64,000 bases of DNA, taken from the NCBI GenBank assembly GCA_037157565.1, contig JAZHRO010000062.1:868001-932000 (forward strand). Reading direction: 5' to 3'. The stretch is from Thalassia testudinum (Eukaryota; Streptophyta; Magnoliopsida; Alismatales; Hydrocharitaceae). Position 1 is the stretch's first letter. Each line of letters opens with the position of its first letter. Shown piece by piece: positions 23,462 through 35,302 of this stretch. The translations under genes and the position numbers were made by a program. The notes beneath the pieces were generated by a model, which was not told the origin of the DNA, made no database searches, and was given only the letters and a program-made list of their open reading frames with translations.

Positions 23462-24357
23462 TGTTCACACTTGAGATTGCTTATGAAAATACACATTGTG
23501 GTACTTGAAATCGAGCGACACTTTCAAAAATTTTGAAATCAAAGTCTAAGTTCTCTCAGGCATTCAACTTGGACCTTCTCAATTTTCTTATGTCTAATAT
23601 ATATTTTTTTTCATTTTTATCTTTTATGATTTCTTTTGGTCTTTTTCAATAAAGGCAAGAATCAAAACTAATCTAACTACAAAGTTCGAAAGCACATGAA
23701 ATAGATCAACAAAATAGAGGAAAGCTTTTTTATTAAAATTGCAGAAATCGTTTTACAACTAAGATGAAACGAAACGGAAAAATAGAAAAATGCAAGAAAG
23801 TAAAATGGAGGCCCGAGATGAAGCTTGGTTGGAGAAGCGGAAGACTGGAAGAGAGAACGAATCTGGCGTGCCACCAAAGATCGACAACGGTAGCCTTAGG
23901 CAAGGGAGACCCATGCCCAAGGTGGAGAGAAGAGGTAGTGTATGGCTATAGGATTAATGTATACTAACGTAGAGAGACTAGTTAATCCTTGTCATGGTGA
24001 AGGCTTGGGTGTTTTTATAGAGGTGTAGGAAAAATGTGGACCATAGGATCATGATCAATGGCTAAGAGACTGCCATCAAATCAAGTATGAAATGGACCTT
24101 AGGATGGGCATCTAAGGGCTACAAGAGGGGGTGGCTAAGAGGCTTCCTAGAGAAGCCAAAGTGGATTTCCAACATAGGTAGATTAGGACCTTAGATCTAG
24201 GTTTGGATGGTAGGGATTAGGTTTAAGTTGAGAGGCTTTAGGAGGGGATTTGATCTTTGGTTTTGGAGTCTTGGAGAAGCCATATGTTGGATGGCGAAGG
24301 GGGTTTAATTTGGACCTTTGGATGATGGTTGAATGGTGGATGAAGCATAGGTGGCAG
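23462..24357 (-). repeat. A1 5' LTR, 3' part
   Basis: An LTR 3' end adjoins the primer-binding site. Going right on the plus strand come R-U5-type AT-rich DNA, then purine-rich DNA, then a TATAAAAA box (minus) at 24012-24019. The U3 is cut at about 24357 by another LTR end. The rest of its U3 was not located, so the A1 right-hand terminus and its target duplication are unknown. Confidence 0.6.
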
Positions 24358-25140
24358 TGGTGCAAGAAAGCACGTGATTTGTAAATACAAATTTTTATAT
24401 TGTTGTAACACGCACTTTTAAATTTATAAAAATTGAGTACCGCGGTGAGTAGTTGGGTCATCCAAGGGAGATAGGTAGTTATCAAAAATATAAATTACTC
24501 TCTCACTCTTTTGAAATCTTGGATTTTTTTGTTGGACTTTTAGGTTTTGCAATTTTTAGGATTTCGAAAATACGAGAGATGACAAAAATGCCCTAAGTGA
24601 AAGTGCAAAATATGAAAGCAAAACTTTACCTTCCTATGCTCACCTCAAGCACGTGTGGCCTAGGGTAATTAGGAAGGAAGTGAGTGCAACTATAAAGTAA
24701 TGAAGCATGGAAATAAAATGACACAAATTGAAAGGCAAGGAATGATTTTATAACTTGAAGAAGTTGCATAAATGACATTATGGAGAGCTCACTTGTGTGG
24801 AGGAGTTCCACGTAAATAATCTCCAAGATAAAAAGTGAAATTAACTACTACAAAATTGAAATACCAAAGAGAAGAATGGTAGTAGTAGTCTCCCAAGATG
24901 GTGCTTGAGGTAGTCTTCATTCCAAACTTAGATGCTCTCGAGCTTGAAGATGGTTTTCCTCTTGCTCCCTAGACGATGGTTGCCCACCCTTCCTCCTCTC
25001 CTAGCCATCCTCCAATGAAGTGCTCCTTGGAGTGGCTCCAAGGAAGAGAGAATGGAAGTGCAGAGACTAGAGGAGGGTGGTAGTGCTTCTTTCCTAGTCT
25101 CCACGTCCCACCTCTCTTCCAAAGGCTTATGGTAGGTGAT
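24358..25140 (-). mobile_element. LTR fragment of family F3, minus orientation
   Basis: The left end (TGGTGCAAG) and the following 780 bases parallel the 3' part of the C LTR (37953-38760): same order of the gggtcatccaagg motif, an AT-rich run and a gcctagggtaatta motif at 24658-24671. The similarity stops near 25140, about where the TATA region would be. The remainder of the LTR is missing or displaced. Confidence 0.55.
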
Positions 25141-26585
25141 CTATAGGATTTTTGCCTTTACAAGTTAGGAATAAAATAAAAATAATGTTATATCATTGTT
25201 GTATTTTTACATGATGAAATTAATTTAATCTAACCACGTTGTTTTGGTCAGGAGGAGCAAGCTTACATAAAGTCACATATAAAAAAAAAAAACATTTCAT
25301 TCATGTTCACAAATATAAAAAAATTATTGTATGGAAATATTTAATCCAAAAACAAGTGAGTTGTGATAACAAGAGAAAGAGAGATGGATGCCTGCATGAA
25401 AGAAAGGGAGAAATAGAGAAAACAAGAGGGTCGTGAGAGTAATCACAATATAAATATATTAACCTTAAATATCAAGCATTGCAATCGCTCCCTTCAACCA
25501 TCACATTCAAACTAATATGTGTGCTATTGTTCAAAAACGGGGGAGGGACCTATCGCCGAGCGAGGGAGAGGGATCCAGCTGGCGGCGCGTGTGGCCGGCG
25601 TGGTGCACGCGAGGGAGAGGAACTCGATGGCAGTGATGGCGAGCTCGGTGGGTGCCGGAGGTGGCCGAACGCCAAGCTTGAAGGTGGCGGCGATGGGTTG
25701 TCGGCGTTGACGTGGAGGTGGATGTGGAAGCAGGACGTGGGTCGTTGGCGAGCTCGAGACGAGCGCTCCGGGGTTGTTGGCAAATAAGAAGACGGCCCAA
25801 GGTGATGTGTGGAAGTGGTCGTGGGGTGGTGTTGATGGGTTCGGTGTGGTGAAGAAGATGAACAGTGGGTGGAGAAGAGAAAGTTAAAGAAGAAAATGAA
25901 GAAGAAAAAGGTGGAGGGAGGTCGTGGTCAGCGTCTGAGAGAAGAGGATGAAGGCACGGTGGAATAGCGAATGAGAATAGGAGAGGGCACGGTAGGTGGA
26001 AGATGGCGCGGAGGCGAGGATGCGGTACGATGGCTACGTGCTGTCACCGTGTGGCCGATGGAATTGGAGGTCGCAGTGGTGGTGGAGGTGGCGTGATGAA
26101 GAAGCTCATAGAGGCCATTGTGTACGCTTGGTCACAGTGTAGGCTTCATGCACAGTGGAGGAAGAGCGGTGTCGAGCAAGAGGCGCCAGTGGCCCCTACT
26201 TCCGAAAGATGATAACCCCCCCTAGTCGAAGAAGATGGGGCTCTTTTTAAAGCCCGTTTTCATCCTATACGCGTGGGATTTGTTCCCCGCTGCAGCCGGT
26301 GTCCAAGAAGAACGGATCTCGCGTCGAGGAACGTGGATCAAGGTGCCCCGTTTGGTAAGCCATCAAATGTCATCCGAAAATGGCCATAATTCACAACAGC
26401 CCTTCCATCTTTGACGCTGTCACACCAGCTGTGTATTTGATTGGCCACGCACTCACACATACGTGAAGCTGGGCACGCGCAAAGGGAGGATGGTGGCCCT
26501 GCCGAGGTGGCGAGGGAAATCTGCAATTTATGCCAAGCTCAATTCGCATTTCTTTCGTATCAAGATGCCACAATTTGACTCCAGT
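25141..26585. other. Unassigned segment, possibly one minus-strand LTR
   Basis: An AT-rich part (25141-25520) resembles R-U5 of a minus-strand LTR. It is followed by a GC-rich part (25540-26340) with several short open frames on both strands, typical of the GC-rich centres of LTRs in this window rather than of a gene. No primer site, no domain and no matching terminus with duplication was found. It separates an F3 fragment from the F1 LTR L3. Confidence 0.35.
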
Positions 26586-29252
26586 AATCTTTTACTACAT
26601 AACGAACCGGAGATTCTAAGTCAATGAATGACCATTATGAGTGAAGAGCAAGAAATAAGGGGTAAAATAGAAATTTTACTATTGCAGTACAACAAGATTT
26701 TTCATGGGCTAAACATAGGTCAAATGATCTTAACAAGATAAAAAGTGGGTTGGTTTAAACAGAAAACGATTCATATGAATTATAGGAATTAAATGACTTC
26801 TTGTAACCCTAAAACAAACCCACTTGATTTAACAAGATTTTGGTTAGGATAAAATTCACCTAAACCCTCTAAAAATTATGAAAAAATATCATCTATGATT
26901 TAAAACGTTCAATTTTACCCTTGGAATCTATTTTGACCTTAATTGGGGTCTCAGTCAAATATTTACCCTAAATTAGATTTTTACATAAATTACCCAGTTA
27001 AACTTGGTCAAACCTAAAATCCAACTTCACCATTGGATTCCTTAAGTCCAAATTAAGTTCATACCAAAATTTGGACCTAAGAAGAATTCATCTTGACCCA
27101 CTTTGCAAATAGGTCCAGCCTAATTACATTTCTACCCCTATTTTTCGAAAACCTCTGCAGAAACCCCCTAGCTTCATCGTCGTTGTTTGCAATTAGGTCC
27201 CTCCGCCATTATAGCGGAGAGAATCCTACTCCGGCAAGGTTTCAAAGGCAGGAACTCTCTGACCTCTCAGAGAATCCCCTTCAAAATTGAAAAGGAGATT
27301 CTCTGAGAAATCTCCTCCAATGTGAACCCATTGATGAGACATAATTCCTACCCAATCTCTCATGCGAACGCATGAGAGATTTGGGTCTCTCTGAGTTTCC
27401 ATCTCCAGTGAGATTGCCGTTGGCTTCCAAGCACAAACCCAACCTCTAGGGCTTATATAAGCAACCCCTAATTTATTCCACACCTCCTCAGCTTGGAATT
27501 GGGCTGGTCCACCCCACTTTCTTCTCTCCCCGCCGACCACAACCTCTCCGCAAGCTCCGGCGGCTCCGTCTTCTCTCTCTCGTTGCCCAACCACAATACC
27601 AGTGGTTGGGTTGCCTTCCTCTCATTCGTCCACATCGGCCATACCGGCCTGGTGCCATCTCTACCCATGTCATCGTCGCTGCCTCACCTACGGAGAGCTT
27701 CATCTCCAGCAATGGCAACATGAGCCGACCGCCATCCCTGGCTCCTTCGTCCTTAGGTTAGGTTAGATAACTTCTCTCTCCCTCCTCTTCCTATTCCCCC
27801 TCTTTATTTCTTGAAAGTATCCCTCGACGCCACAAATCACCACCACCTTCTCCACCTCCGGCCAGACCTCTGACGAAGCATCGCCACCGCTCCACACCTC
27901 CATCCGCCTCGCCAACCGCCCCATAAGCACCACAACACTCCACTGACCATAAACCCTCACTCCACTCACTGCGCCAACCCCCAAAACACCCCCTGAACAC
28001 ACCCACTCTCACACACACTGGGTACCCTAGGCACGCATACTCCAGCCACCCCACACCACATAGACCCTCGCACTATGTTCACCGTGTCTAGGCAAAGCTA
28101 TCTGAGCTTTCTGACAGGGCTGCGAGGCCGTTTTCATGTGGACAAGTTCCGAGGCCTGTCGCCATTGAAGCAAGCAAGCAACTAGCTTGCAAGCCTCCTC
28201 CAGGTCTCTCCGCTCTAGGTGAATCGCCCCAGGTTGCATGGACTCATCTCGCGCATAGCCCCAGCTGAGCAATTGGCACTAAAGACCCCAGTGGCAGCTA
28301 CAATCAAGGAAGCTCCTGCTGCGGGCGACGGGAGGAAAGGTGGGACGTTTAGTCCCACCTCGGAAGCTATCGAGCAGGCACAGTGAAATAAATTGAAAAA
28401 GTGAAGAAGGCTCTTCACCACCTGACCACGGGATGAGGTCCCACTCACCTCTCACTGCCTCGTCCGTGAATTGATCCTCACGAACCTAGCATGACCCGTA
28501 TACCCGACCTGCACTCCTCGCCCACCACCACATGCCGGTGGGCCTAGTCCCGGGCGCGCACCCGACCCAATTACCCGAGAAGCGGCTCTGGGAGAGCGAG
28601 CCTAAGAGAGAAAGAGGAAGAGAGATCGCGGGGGTGGGTGGGGGTAGGTTTTGCTCTCGCAGGCAGGAAGAAGAAGAAGCCAAGGAAGAAGAGGGCGGAA
28701 GCTAGAGAAGCTAAGGGAGGAGAAGGCAAGGACTGAAGAGGAAGAAGTTGAAGGGCTGAAGAAAGAGAAAGAGAAGGAGAAGGAGCTGAAGGCAGAAGAA
28801 GAAGAAGGAGCTGCAGAGAAAGGAGAAGAAGAAGAAGCCAAAGGTAAAGGCTAGAGAAGCTAAAGGCAGAAAGAAGGCTGAGGCACGGAAAGAACAGAGA
28901 AGAAAAGAAGAAGGAAGCGGCCAGAGACAGAGATCAGAGAAAAAGAAAAGAGGAGCAGCACTGTAGCAGCCATATTTAAGACGTCTGATTCACAAAATCA
29001 TACATCCATTTTTTTTGTGCTCTCCTTATATACATTGGCATTCTAAATTTTTGCACTATAACTCTGATTTTCATTGCATATTATATTCAATTTGAAAGTT
29101 ATGCTCTTGATTTTTAAACCCCAATTTGCTCCCTGTGTTTGACCTCGGACTTAAAACTTCGAGTAATAAAATTTATTTATTTTCGAGTGATTTCAACTAT
29201 ACTATGACACATTGATTTCAAAACCTTGATCTCACCCGTTAAACAACACCCA
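26586..29252 (+). mobile_element. LTR of family F1, copy L3, 5' end missing
   Basis: It aligns with L4 (29780-32570) from about base 75 of that LTR to its end: U3 with the conserved caccattggattcctta block (27027-27043), TATATAAG at 27454-27461, an A/G-rich block (28600-28970) and the terminal tgacctcggactt / gagtaataaaat region (29138-29170). Its 3' end joins the gag-protease border of element B at 29252. The first AGTGT of the host (29253-29257) may be a target duplication, but no partner is seen at the left because the LTR start is gone. Confidence 0.75.
27454..27461 (+). promoter_or_regulatory. TATA box of L3
   Basis: TATATAAG in the plus orientation of the LTR, about 870 bases into the preserved part. 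Confidence 0.5.
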
Positions 29253-29779
29253 AGTGTAAGCCAAGAACCCAAGCACCTAGGAAGGTAGTGCTCTCGGAAC
29301 AAGCTAGTTCAGTGATATTGAGCAGCCTACCTCCTAAAAGAATTGACCGTGGAGCGCCTCTGATATCATGTAATATTGGTGACATAACGTTTGATAGAGC
29401 ACTCTTGGACTTAGGTGCCTCGATTAACTTAATCCCAACTACCCTTTATCACTTGTTTGGATTTGGAGAGTTAAAATCCACACCTGTGACTATCCAATTG
29501 GCCGACCGATCCATGAAAACCCCGAAAGGGGTAGCTGAGGATGTAATTGTTCAGGTTAAGGACTTCTACTTCCCAGTTGACTTTTTAGTCCTTGACATGG
29601 AAGTCCTCGAACAACTACAGAACACACCCATCATCCTAGACAGACCCTTTTTGGCTATAGCCAAGGCTAATATTGACTGCGACACAGGATATATGGAAAT
29701 TGACTTCGAAGATAGGAAGATGCAGTTGGATATCTTCAAGGCAACAAAGTCATTTGATTGTGGTTGGGTTGAGGAATGT
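29253..29779 (+). pseudogene. B aspartic protease
   Basis: One open frame gives an Athila-type retropepsin domain: ISCNIGDITFD, then ALLDLGASINLIP with the lineage-typical DLGA active site kept, TTLYHLFGFGEL, KTPKGVAED, DFLVLDMEV and IILDRPFLAIAKA, where the glycine usual in ILGRPF is Asp. The frame closes at 29780 only because the L4 insertion supplies a TGA. The domain is complete; the protein is not, since gag is missing in front and pol is split behind. Confidence 0.87.
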
Positions 29780-32570
29780 TGATGGGAACACCATCATGAG
29801 CCCTAACTAGCTCATTTTGACCCAGGAAAGAGAACAAAAGCTCCTACTTAACCAACTGGAGGTCTTAACTCAATGAATAATCACTCTGAGAGAAAAGTAA
29901 GAAACAAGGGGTAAAACTATAATTTTACCATTTCAGTACAACAATGGGTTTCCTCATGAGCTAAACACAGGTCAAATGGTCTTAACAAGATAAAAAGTGG
30001 GTTGGTTCAAACAGAAAAGGGTTCATGCGAATTCTAGGAATTAAATGACTTCTTGTAACCCTAAAATAGACTCACTTAATTTAACAAGATTATGGTTAGG
30101 ATAAAATTCACCTGAACCCTCTAAAAATCATGAAAATATATTCTCTAGGTTTTAGAACCTTTAATTTGGCCCTTAGAACCTATTTTGACCTAAATTGGGG
30201 TCTCAGTCAAATATTAACCCTTAATTAGATTTTTGTATAAATTACCCAGTCAAACGTGATCAAACCTAAAATCCAACTTCACCATTGGATTCCTTAGGTC
30301 CAAATTAGGTTTGTACCAAAATTTGGACCTAAGGGGAATTCATCTTGACCTACTTTGCAAACAAGTCCAACCTAATTACATTTCTACCCCTATCTTTTGA
30401 AAACCTCTATAGAAACCCCCTATCTTTGTCTTTGTTATTTACAATTAGGTCCCTCCACCATTATAGTGGAGGGAATCTTACTCCAGCAAGGTTTCAAGGG
30501 CAAGAACTCTCTGATTTCTTAGAGAATCCCCTTCAAAATTGAAAGGGAGATTCTCTGAGAAATCTCCTCCAGTTTGAACACAATCAAAGGCTCTATTTGG
30601 TACCCAATCTCTCATGCGACTGCATGAGAGATTCAGGTCTCCTTAGCCTTCCATCTTCCATGAGCTTTCCATGCTTGGAAGCTTGGCTTCTAAGCACAAA
30701 TCCTTCCTCCAGGGCCTATAAAATCATACCCAAATCCCTTCGCATCTTCCACTCTTGAAATTGGCCAGAGAATCCCTCAATTTCGTCTCTTCCCCCTCCG
30801 GCCAGTGACTCAGCAATCTCTGGCGACCTTCCTCTCTTTCCCTCATCACCCAACAACAATACCAGTGGTAGGGTTCTCTTCCTCCTATTCGCCCGCGTCG
30901 CGCCGCACCACCGACACCTCTACAACCCCTTCATCGTCACCGTTTTCCCCCACTGAGTGCTTCGTCTACAGCGACGGCAATACGAGCCGACCACCATCTT
31001 TGCCTCCCCCTTCATCTCTACATCTAGCTAAGTCCTCTCTCCTTTTTAATCATTTCTCCCTCTTTATTTCTTGAAAATGCCCCTCAACGCACGCTATCAC
31101 CCACACCTTCTTCATCTCCAACCAGACCTCCGGCGAGGCATTTCCGCCACTCCACACCTCCATTCGCCTTGCCAACCACCCCATAAGCACTGCAACACTC
31201 CATTGATCATAAACCCTCACTCCACTCACCGCACCATGCCCCCAAAATCACCCCCCGAACACACCCACTCTCACGCACACAGAGTGCCCAAGGCATGCAC
31301 ACTTCGGCCACCCCACGCCACGTCAACCCCCGCACTACGTTTACCGTGTCTCGACGAAGCTTTTTGATCTTTCTGACAAGGCCATGAGGCCATTTTCGTG
31401 TTGACAAGTGTTGGAGGTCTGCCGCCATTGAAGCAAGCAAGCAACTAGCTTGCAAGCTCGCTCCAGGTCTCCTCGCTCCAGATGCACAGCCCTAGGTTGC
31501 GTGGATTCCCCTCGCACGTAGAACTAGGCAAGAAATTGGCATCAAAGATCGAAGTAGCCGCTGCAATCAAGCAACATTGCCTACTGCGGACGCACGCAAA
31601 GGGAGGTGGGAAGATAGTCCCACCTCGGAAGATCTTAAAGTGCCACAGTGGAATAAGAGGAAAAAGTGTCGTAAGCTCTTCGCCTCCTGACCACTGGGTG
31701 AGGTCCCACTCACCCTCTCACTACCTCGTCCGGGACCTGATCCCCGCGAACTTGGTTTGACCTGTATACCTGACCTGCACTCCTCGTCTACCGCCGCACG
31801 CCGGTGGGCCTGGTCCCGAGCGCATACCCGACCCGATTACCCGAGAAAGCGGCTATGGGAGAGCGAGCCTAAGAGAGAAAGAGGAAGAGAGAGCATGGGC
31901 AGGTAGGGGTAGGTTTTTCTCTCGCAGGAAAGGAGAAGATGAAGCCAAGGAAGAAGAGGGCGGAAGCTAGCGAATGCTAAGGAAGGAGAAGGCAGGGCTG
32001 AAAAGGAAGAAGCTGAAGAAGGGATGAAGAAGAAAGAGAAGGAGAAGCTGAAGGTAGAAGAAAGAGAAGCCGCCAGAGAAAGAAGAAGGCAGAAGAAAGA
32101 GGCTCCACCAAAGAAACAAGAAGAAGAAGAAAGAGAAGAAGCCAAAGGCAAAGGAAAAGAAGCTAAGGCACAGGCCAAGAACAGAAGGACAGAAAGAAAG
32201 AAGAAGGAAGGAAGCAGCCAAAGAAGAACAGAGACAGATTAAAGAAGAGAGAAAAAGAAGAAATAAAGCACTGTAGCAACTATAAGTTTAAGACGTCTGA
32301 TTCACAAATCAAACATCCATTTTTTGTGCTTGTCTCCATACATTGACTTCTTTATTCTCCTGTGCTTACATTTTTGCATTACAACTCCAGTTTTCATTGC
32401 ATATTATATTCAATTTCTCAAAAGTTGTGCTCTTAATTTTTAACCCCAATTTGCTCCCTGTGTTCGACCTTGGACTTAAAACTTCGAGTAATAAAATCTA
32501 TTTGTTTTCGAGCGATTTCAACTATACTACGATGCATCGATTTTAAAATATTGATCTCGTTCAACAACCA
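29780..32570 (+). mobile_element. Solo LTR of family F1, copy L4, inside B pol
   Basis: The 2791-bp LTR starts TGATGGGAACACCATC and ends AACAACCA. A perfect duplication AATGT lies at 29775-29779 and 32571-32575. The B reading frame is in phase across it once the LTR and one AATGT are set aside, which fixes its borders to the base. TATAAAAT lies at 30717-30724. An A/G-rich block at 31850-32270 matches that of L3. There is no internal region. Open frames inside it (Lys/Glu-rich or Ser/Phe-rich) are low-complexity artefacts. Confidence 0.95.
30717..30724 (+). promoter_or_regulatory. TATA box of L4
   Basis: TATAAAAT about 940 bases into the LTR; it corresponds in place to 27454-27461 in L3 and to the minus-strand TATAAAA at 62324-62330 in L5. 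Confidence 0.55.
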
Positions 32571-32575
32571 AATGT

Positions 32576-35302
32576 GATCCCGTGGAAATCCTGGTTGAAG
32601 AATGCCTGACTATAAGCTCTTTAGAAGACCATCTGATTCAACCAGTCATTGACCACTCTGACCCATCCCAATCTTTGGAGGTTGAAATCTGCAGAACTGA
32701 TTACCACCGGCAACCTCCATTTGAAGAGATTGATGTTAATCAACTTCCACCCTTCCCTCACCCGTCAAACATTGTCCCACCTGCACCTGAATTGAAACCT
32801 TTGTTCAACAACCTTAAGTACGTCTTCTTAGGACCTGATCAGACTTTCCTTGTGATTATCAATGCACACCTAACCAAGGACTAAGAACTTCGATTGACTA
32901 CTACCCTTTCTGAACATTGGGTAGCTATTAGGTGGATAATTTCTAACTTAAGGGGAATTAGCCCTACTTTTTTCACTCACAAGATCTATTTGGAAGATGG
33001 GGCTCGACCTACTCGCCAGATGCAAAGGCGATTGAACTCGAATATGTGAGAGCTTGCTAAAAAAGAAATAATCAAGTGGCTTGATGAGAAAACCATCTAC
33101 CCGATTTCTGACAACCCCTGGGTGAGCCGCACTCAAGTGGTACCAAAGAAGGCCAGGATCACCGTGGTCACGAATGACCAAGGCAAATCCATCCCCACCC
33201 ACACCACCACCGCGTGGCGGGTATGCATTGACTATCGAAACCTTAATGAGGCCACTAAAAAGGACCATTTTCCCCTGTCATTCATTAACCAGATCTTGAA
33301 CGATTGGTAGGGCAGAAATATTTTTCCTTCCTGGATGGATATTCAGGATATAATCAGGTTGCTGTTGCACCAGAGGACCAAGAGAAAACCACGTTCACTT
33401 GCCCGTATAGCACGTTTGCATTCCGTCGTATGCCATTCGGCTTATGCAATGCACCCGCTACCTTTCAGCGTTGCATGTTAGCCAACTTCTCGGAGATGGT
33501 GGGTGAATATTTGGAGGTCTTTATGTATGATTTCTCTATTTTTGGAGACTCATTTGACCATTGCCTTAGTAACCTAGAGAAAATCCTAAAACGATGTATC
33601 GAGGTCAACCTGATCTTAAGTTGGGAAAAGAGTCATTTTATGGTTCAGGAAGGAATTGTCCTCAATCACATCGTCTCGAATATGGGCATAGAAGTTGACC
33701 GAGGTAAGGTTGATTTAATTTCCAAACTTCCACCTCCTAGCTTGGTCAAGCAAATCAGATCGTTCCTAGGACATGTTGGCTTCTATAGAAGGTTCATAAA
33801 GGAGTTTTCCAAACTTTCCAAGCCCTTGACTAACCTTCTAGCCAACGATGTACTTTTTGACATGACACCTGATTGCATCAAAGCTTACACCACCCTTAGG
33901 GATACAGCCTCTACTGCACCTATTTTACAACCCCCAGACTGGTCCCAGGACTTTGAGATAATGTGCAATGCATCAGATTTTACTATTGGAGAAGTCCTAG
34001 GACAAAGATGAGAGAAGAAACCCATGGAGATCTACTATGTGAGCAAAACTTTGGATGAGGCTCAACGGAATTACACTGTCATGGAAAAAGAGTTGCTCAC
34101 CGTAGTTTTTGGATTGAAAAGATTTAGATCATACCTTCTAGGATCCCATGTGATCATTTACATTGACCACTCGACTATATGGCATTTGTTAGCCAAAAAG
34201 GATGCTAAACCCAAGCTGATCAGACGGATCCTACTTCTGCAAGAATTTGACCTGGAAATACGCGACAAAGCCGGATCCAAAAATGTTGTAGCCCATGACT
34301 TATCTAGACTTCACCCGGAACACATTGCACCCTCATTACCCTTAACTGACACATTTTCTGATGAACAACTTCTAGCTATGCATGGAAAGAGTCTACCGTG
34401 GTATGCGGACTTAGTCAATTATTTAGTGGTAGGGCAGACTCCACACGGTTAATCTAGACAACAGTAGGATAAGTTCTTGGTTGAGGCCAAGCATTATTTT
34501 TGGGATGATCCTATTCTGTTTAGACTTTGTACTGATCAAATCATCAGGAGGTGTATCCCCGAAGAGGAAGTTCAAAGTGTGCTATCCTTCTGTCATGATC
34601 AAGCATGTGGTGGCCACTTCTCTAGGAAGCAGATGGCTGCAAAAGTTTTGCAGTTTGGTTTTTATTGGCCATCACTATTCAAGGACGCACATAACTTTAC
34701 AAAGACTTGCACTAGATTCCAGACCTTAGGGACCATGACCATAAAAGATATGATGCCTCTACAACCCATTCCGATCATCGAAATTTTCGATGTCTGGGTC
34801 ATTGATTTCATGGGTCCCTTCCCACCATCAAATGGTTTCAAGTATATACTAGTCTCAATGGACTACGTCTCGAAATGGATAGAAGCCATACCCACTCAAA
34901 AATGTGACCACAAGGCTGTCATGGACTTTGTTAAGAAAAATATATTTTCCCGGTTTGGTATACCTAAAGCCATGATCAGCGATGGTGGGAGTCACTTCAT
35001 TAATGCCTAATTTCGTGCCTTACTTAAGAAATACGGGGTCACTCACCGCATTGCCACCCCGTATCACCCGTAAACAAATGGGAAAACTGAGGTCTCAAAT
35101 AGGTAGATTAAGAATATTCTGCAAAAGATCGTGAGACCTGACTGAAAGGATTGGTCCACACGATTGGATGATGCCCTTTAGGCATACAAAACCACTTTTA
35201 AGACCCTGATAGGCATGTCACCATATCGATTGGTCTTTGGCAAAGCTTGCCACCTTCCGGTCGAGTTGGAGCACCGAGCATACTGGGCTGTTAAGTAGTG
35301 CA
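32576..35302 (+). pseudogene. B reverse transcriptase, RNase H and integrase
   Basis: Linker from 32576, then RT: EIIKWLDE, VPKKARITVV, VCIDYRNLNEAT, FLDGYSGYNQV, MPFGLCNAPATFQRCM, and the catalytic motif, which reads FMYD (33520-33531) instead of the usual FMDD. RNase [38 protein letters not shown]. Integrase: zinc region with CHDQACGGHFSRKQ, core WVIDFMGPFPPS and ISDGGSHF, then [17 protein letters not shown] one-base deletion near 33304 shifts the frame. In-frame stops occur at 32882, 34009, 34450, 34465, 35008 and several times after 35060, mostly at sites where Gln, Arg or Trp codons become stops by a single transition. The enzymes would copy and integrate the element; this copy is dead. 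Confidence 0.88.

Larger units (their letters stand above)
2650..24357 (-). mobile_element. A1: Athila-like Ty3/gypsy element, host of nested insertions
   Basis: Minus-strand remnants lie in the correct order for an Athila-type gypsy element: 5' LTR (23462-24357), primer-binding site (23439-23456), leader (22690-23438 and 16727-17630), gag (16528-16726 and 4001-5796), protease (3051-4000) and the start of reverse transcriptase (2650-3050). The pieces are separated by A2 (5802-16522) and by the solo LTR F3 (17636-22684), and the element is cut at 2649 by L1. The gag frame is continuous across the A2 site when A2 and one GGAAG copy are disregarded, which ties the two gag pieces to one gene. All coding parts are broken, so this copy cannot move by itself. 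Confidence 0.78.
29253..35302 (+). mobile_element. B: Athila-like Ty3/gypsy pol, truncated at both ends
   Basis: Protease (29253-29779) and RT-RNase H-integrase (32576-35302) of one plus-strand element are separated by the solo LTR L4. Gag and 5' LTR are missing on the left, where L3 abuts. The 3' end of integrase and the 3' LTR are missing on the right, where element C begins in opposite orientation. Domain order and the integrase end ([19 protein letters not shown]) place it in the Athila/Tat branch of Ty3/gypsy. Confidence 0.85.

Noticed and set aside
28600..28860. Lys/Glu-rich plus-strand frame and Ser/Phe-rich minus-strand frame
   Set aside because: Purine-rich block of the L3 LTR; the same block in L4 (31850-32270) gives similar frames without conserved residues.
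26586..32570. L3 and L4 taken as the 5' and 3' LTRs of one element
   Set aside because: The 522 bases between them are B protease coding sequence whose frame continues behind L4, and L4 has its own perfect target duplication.
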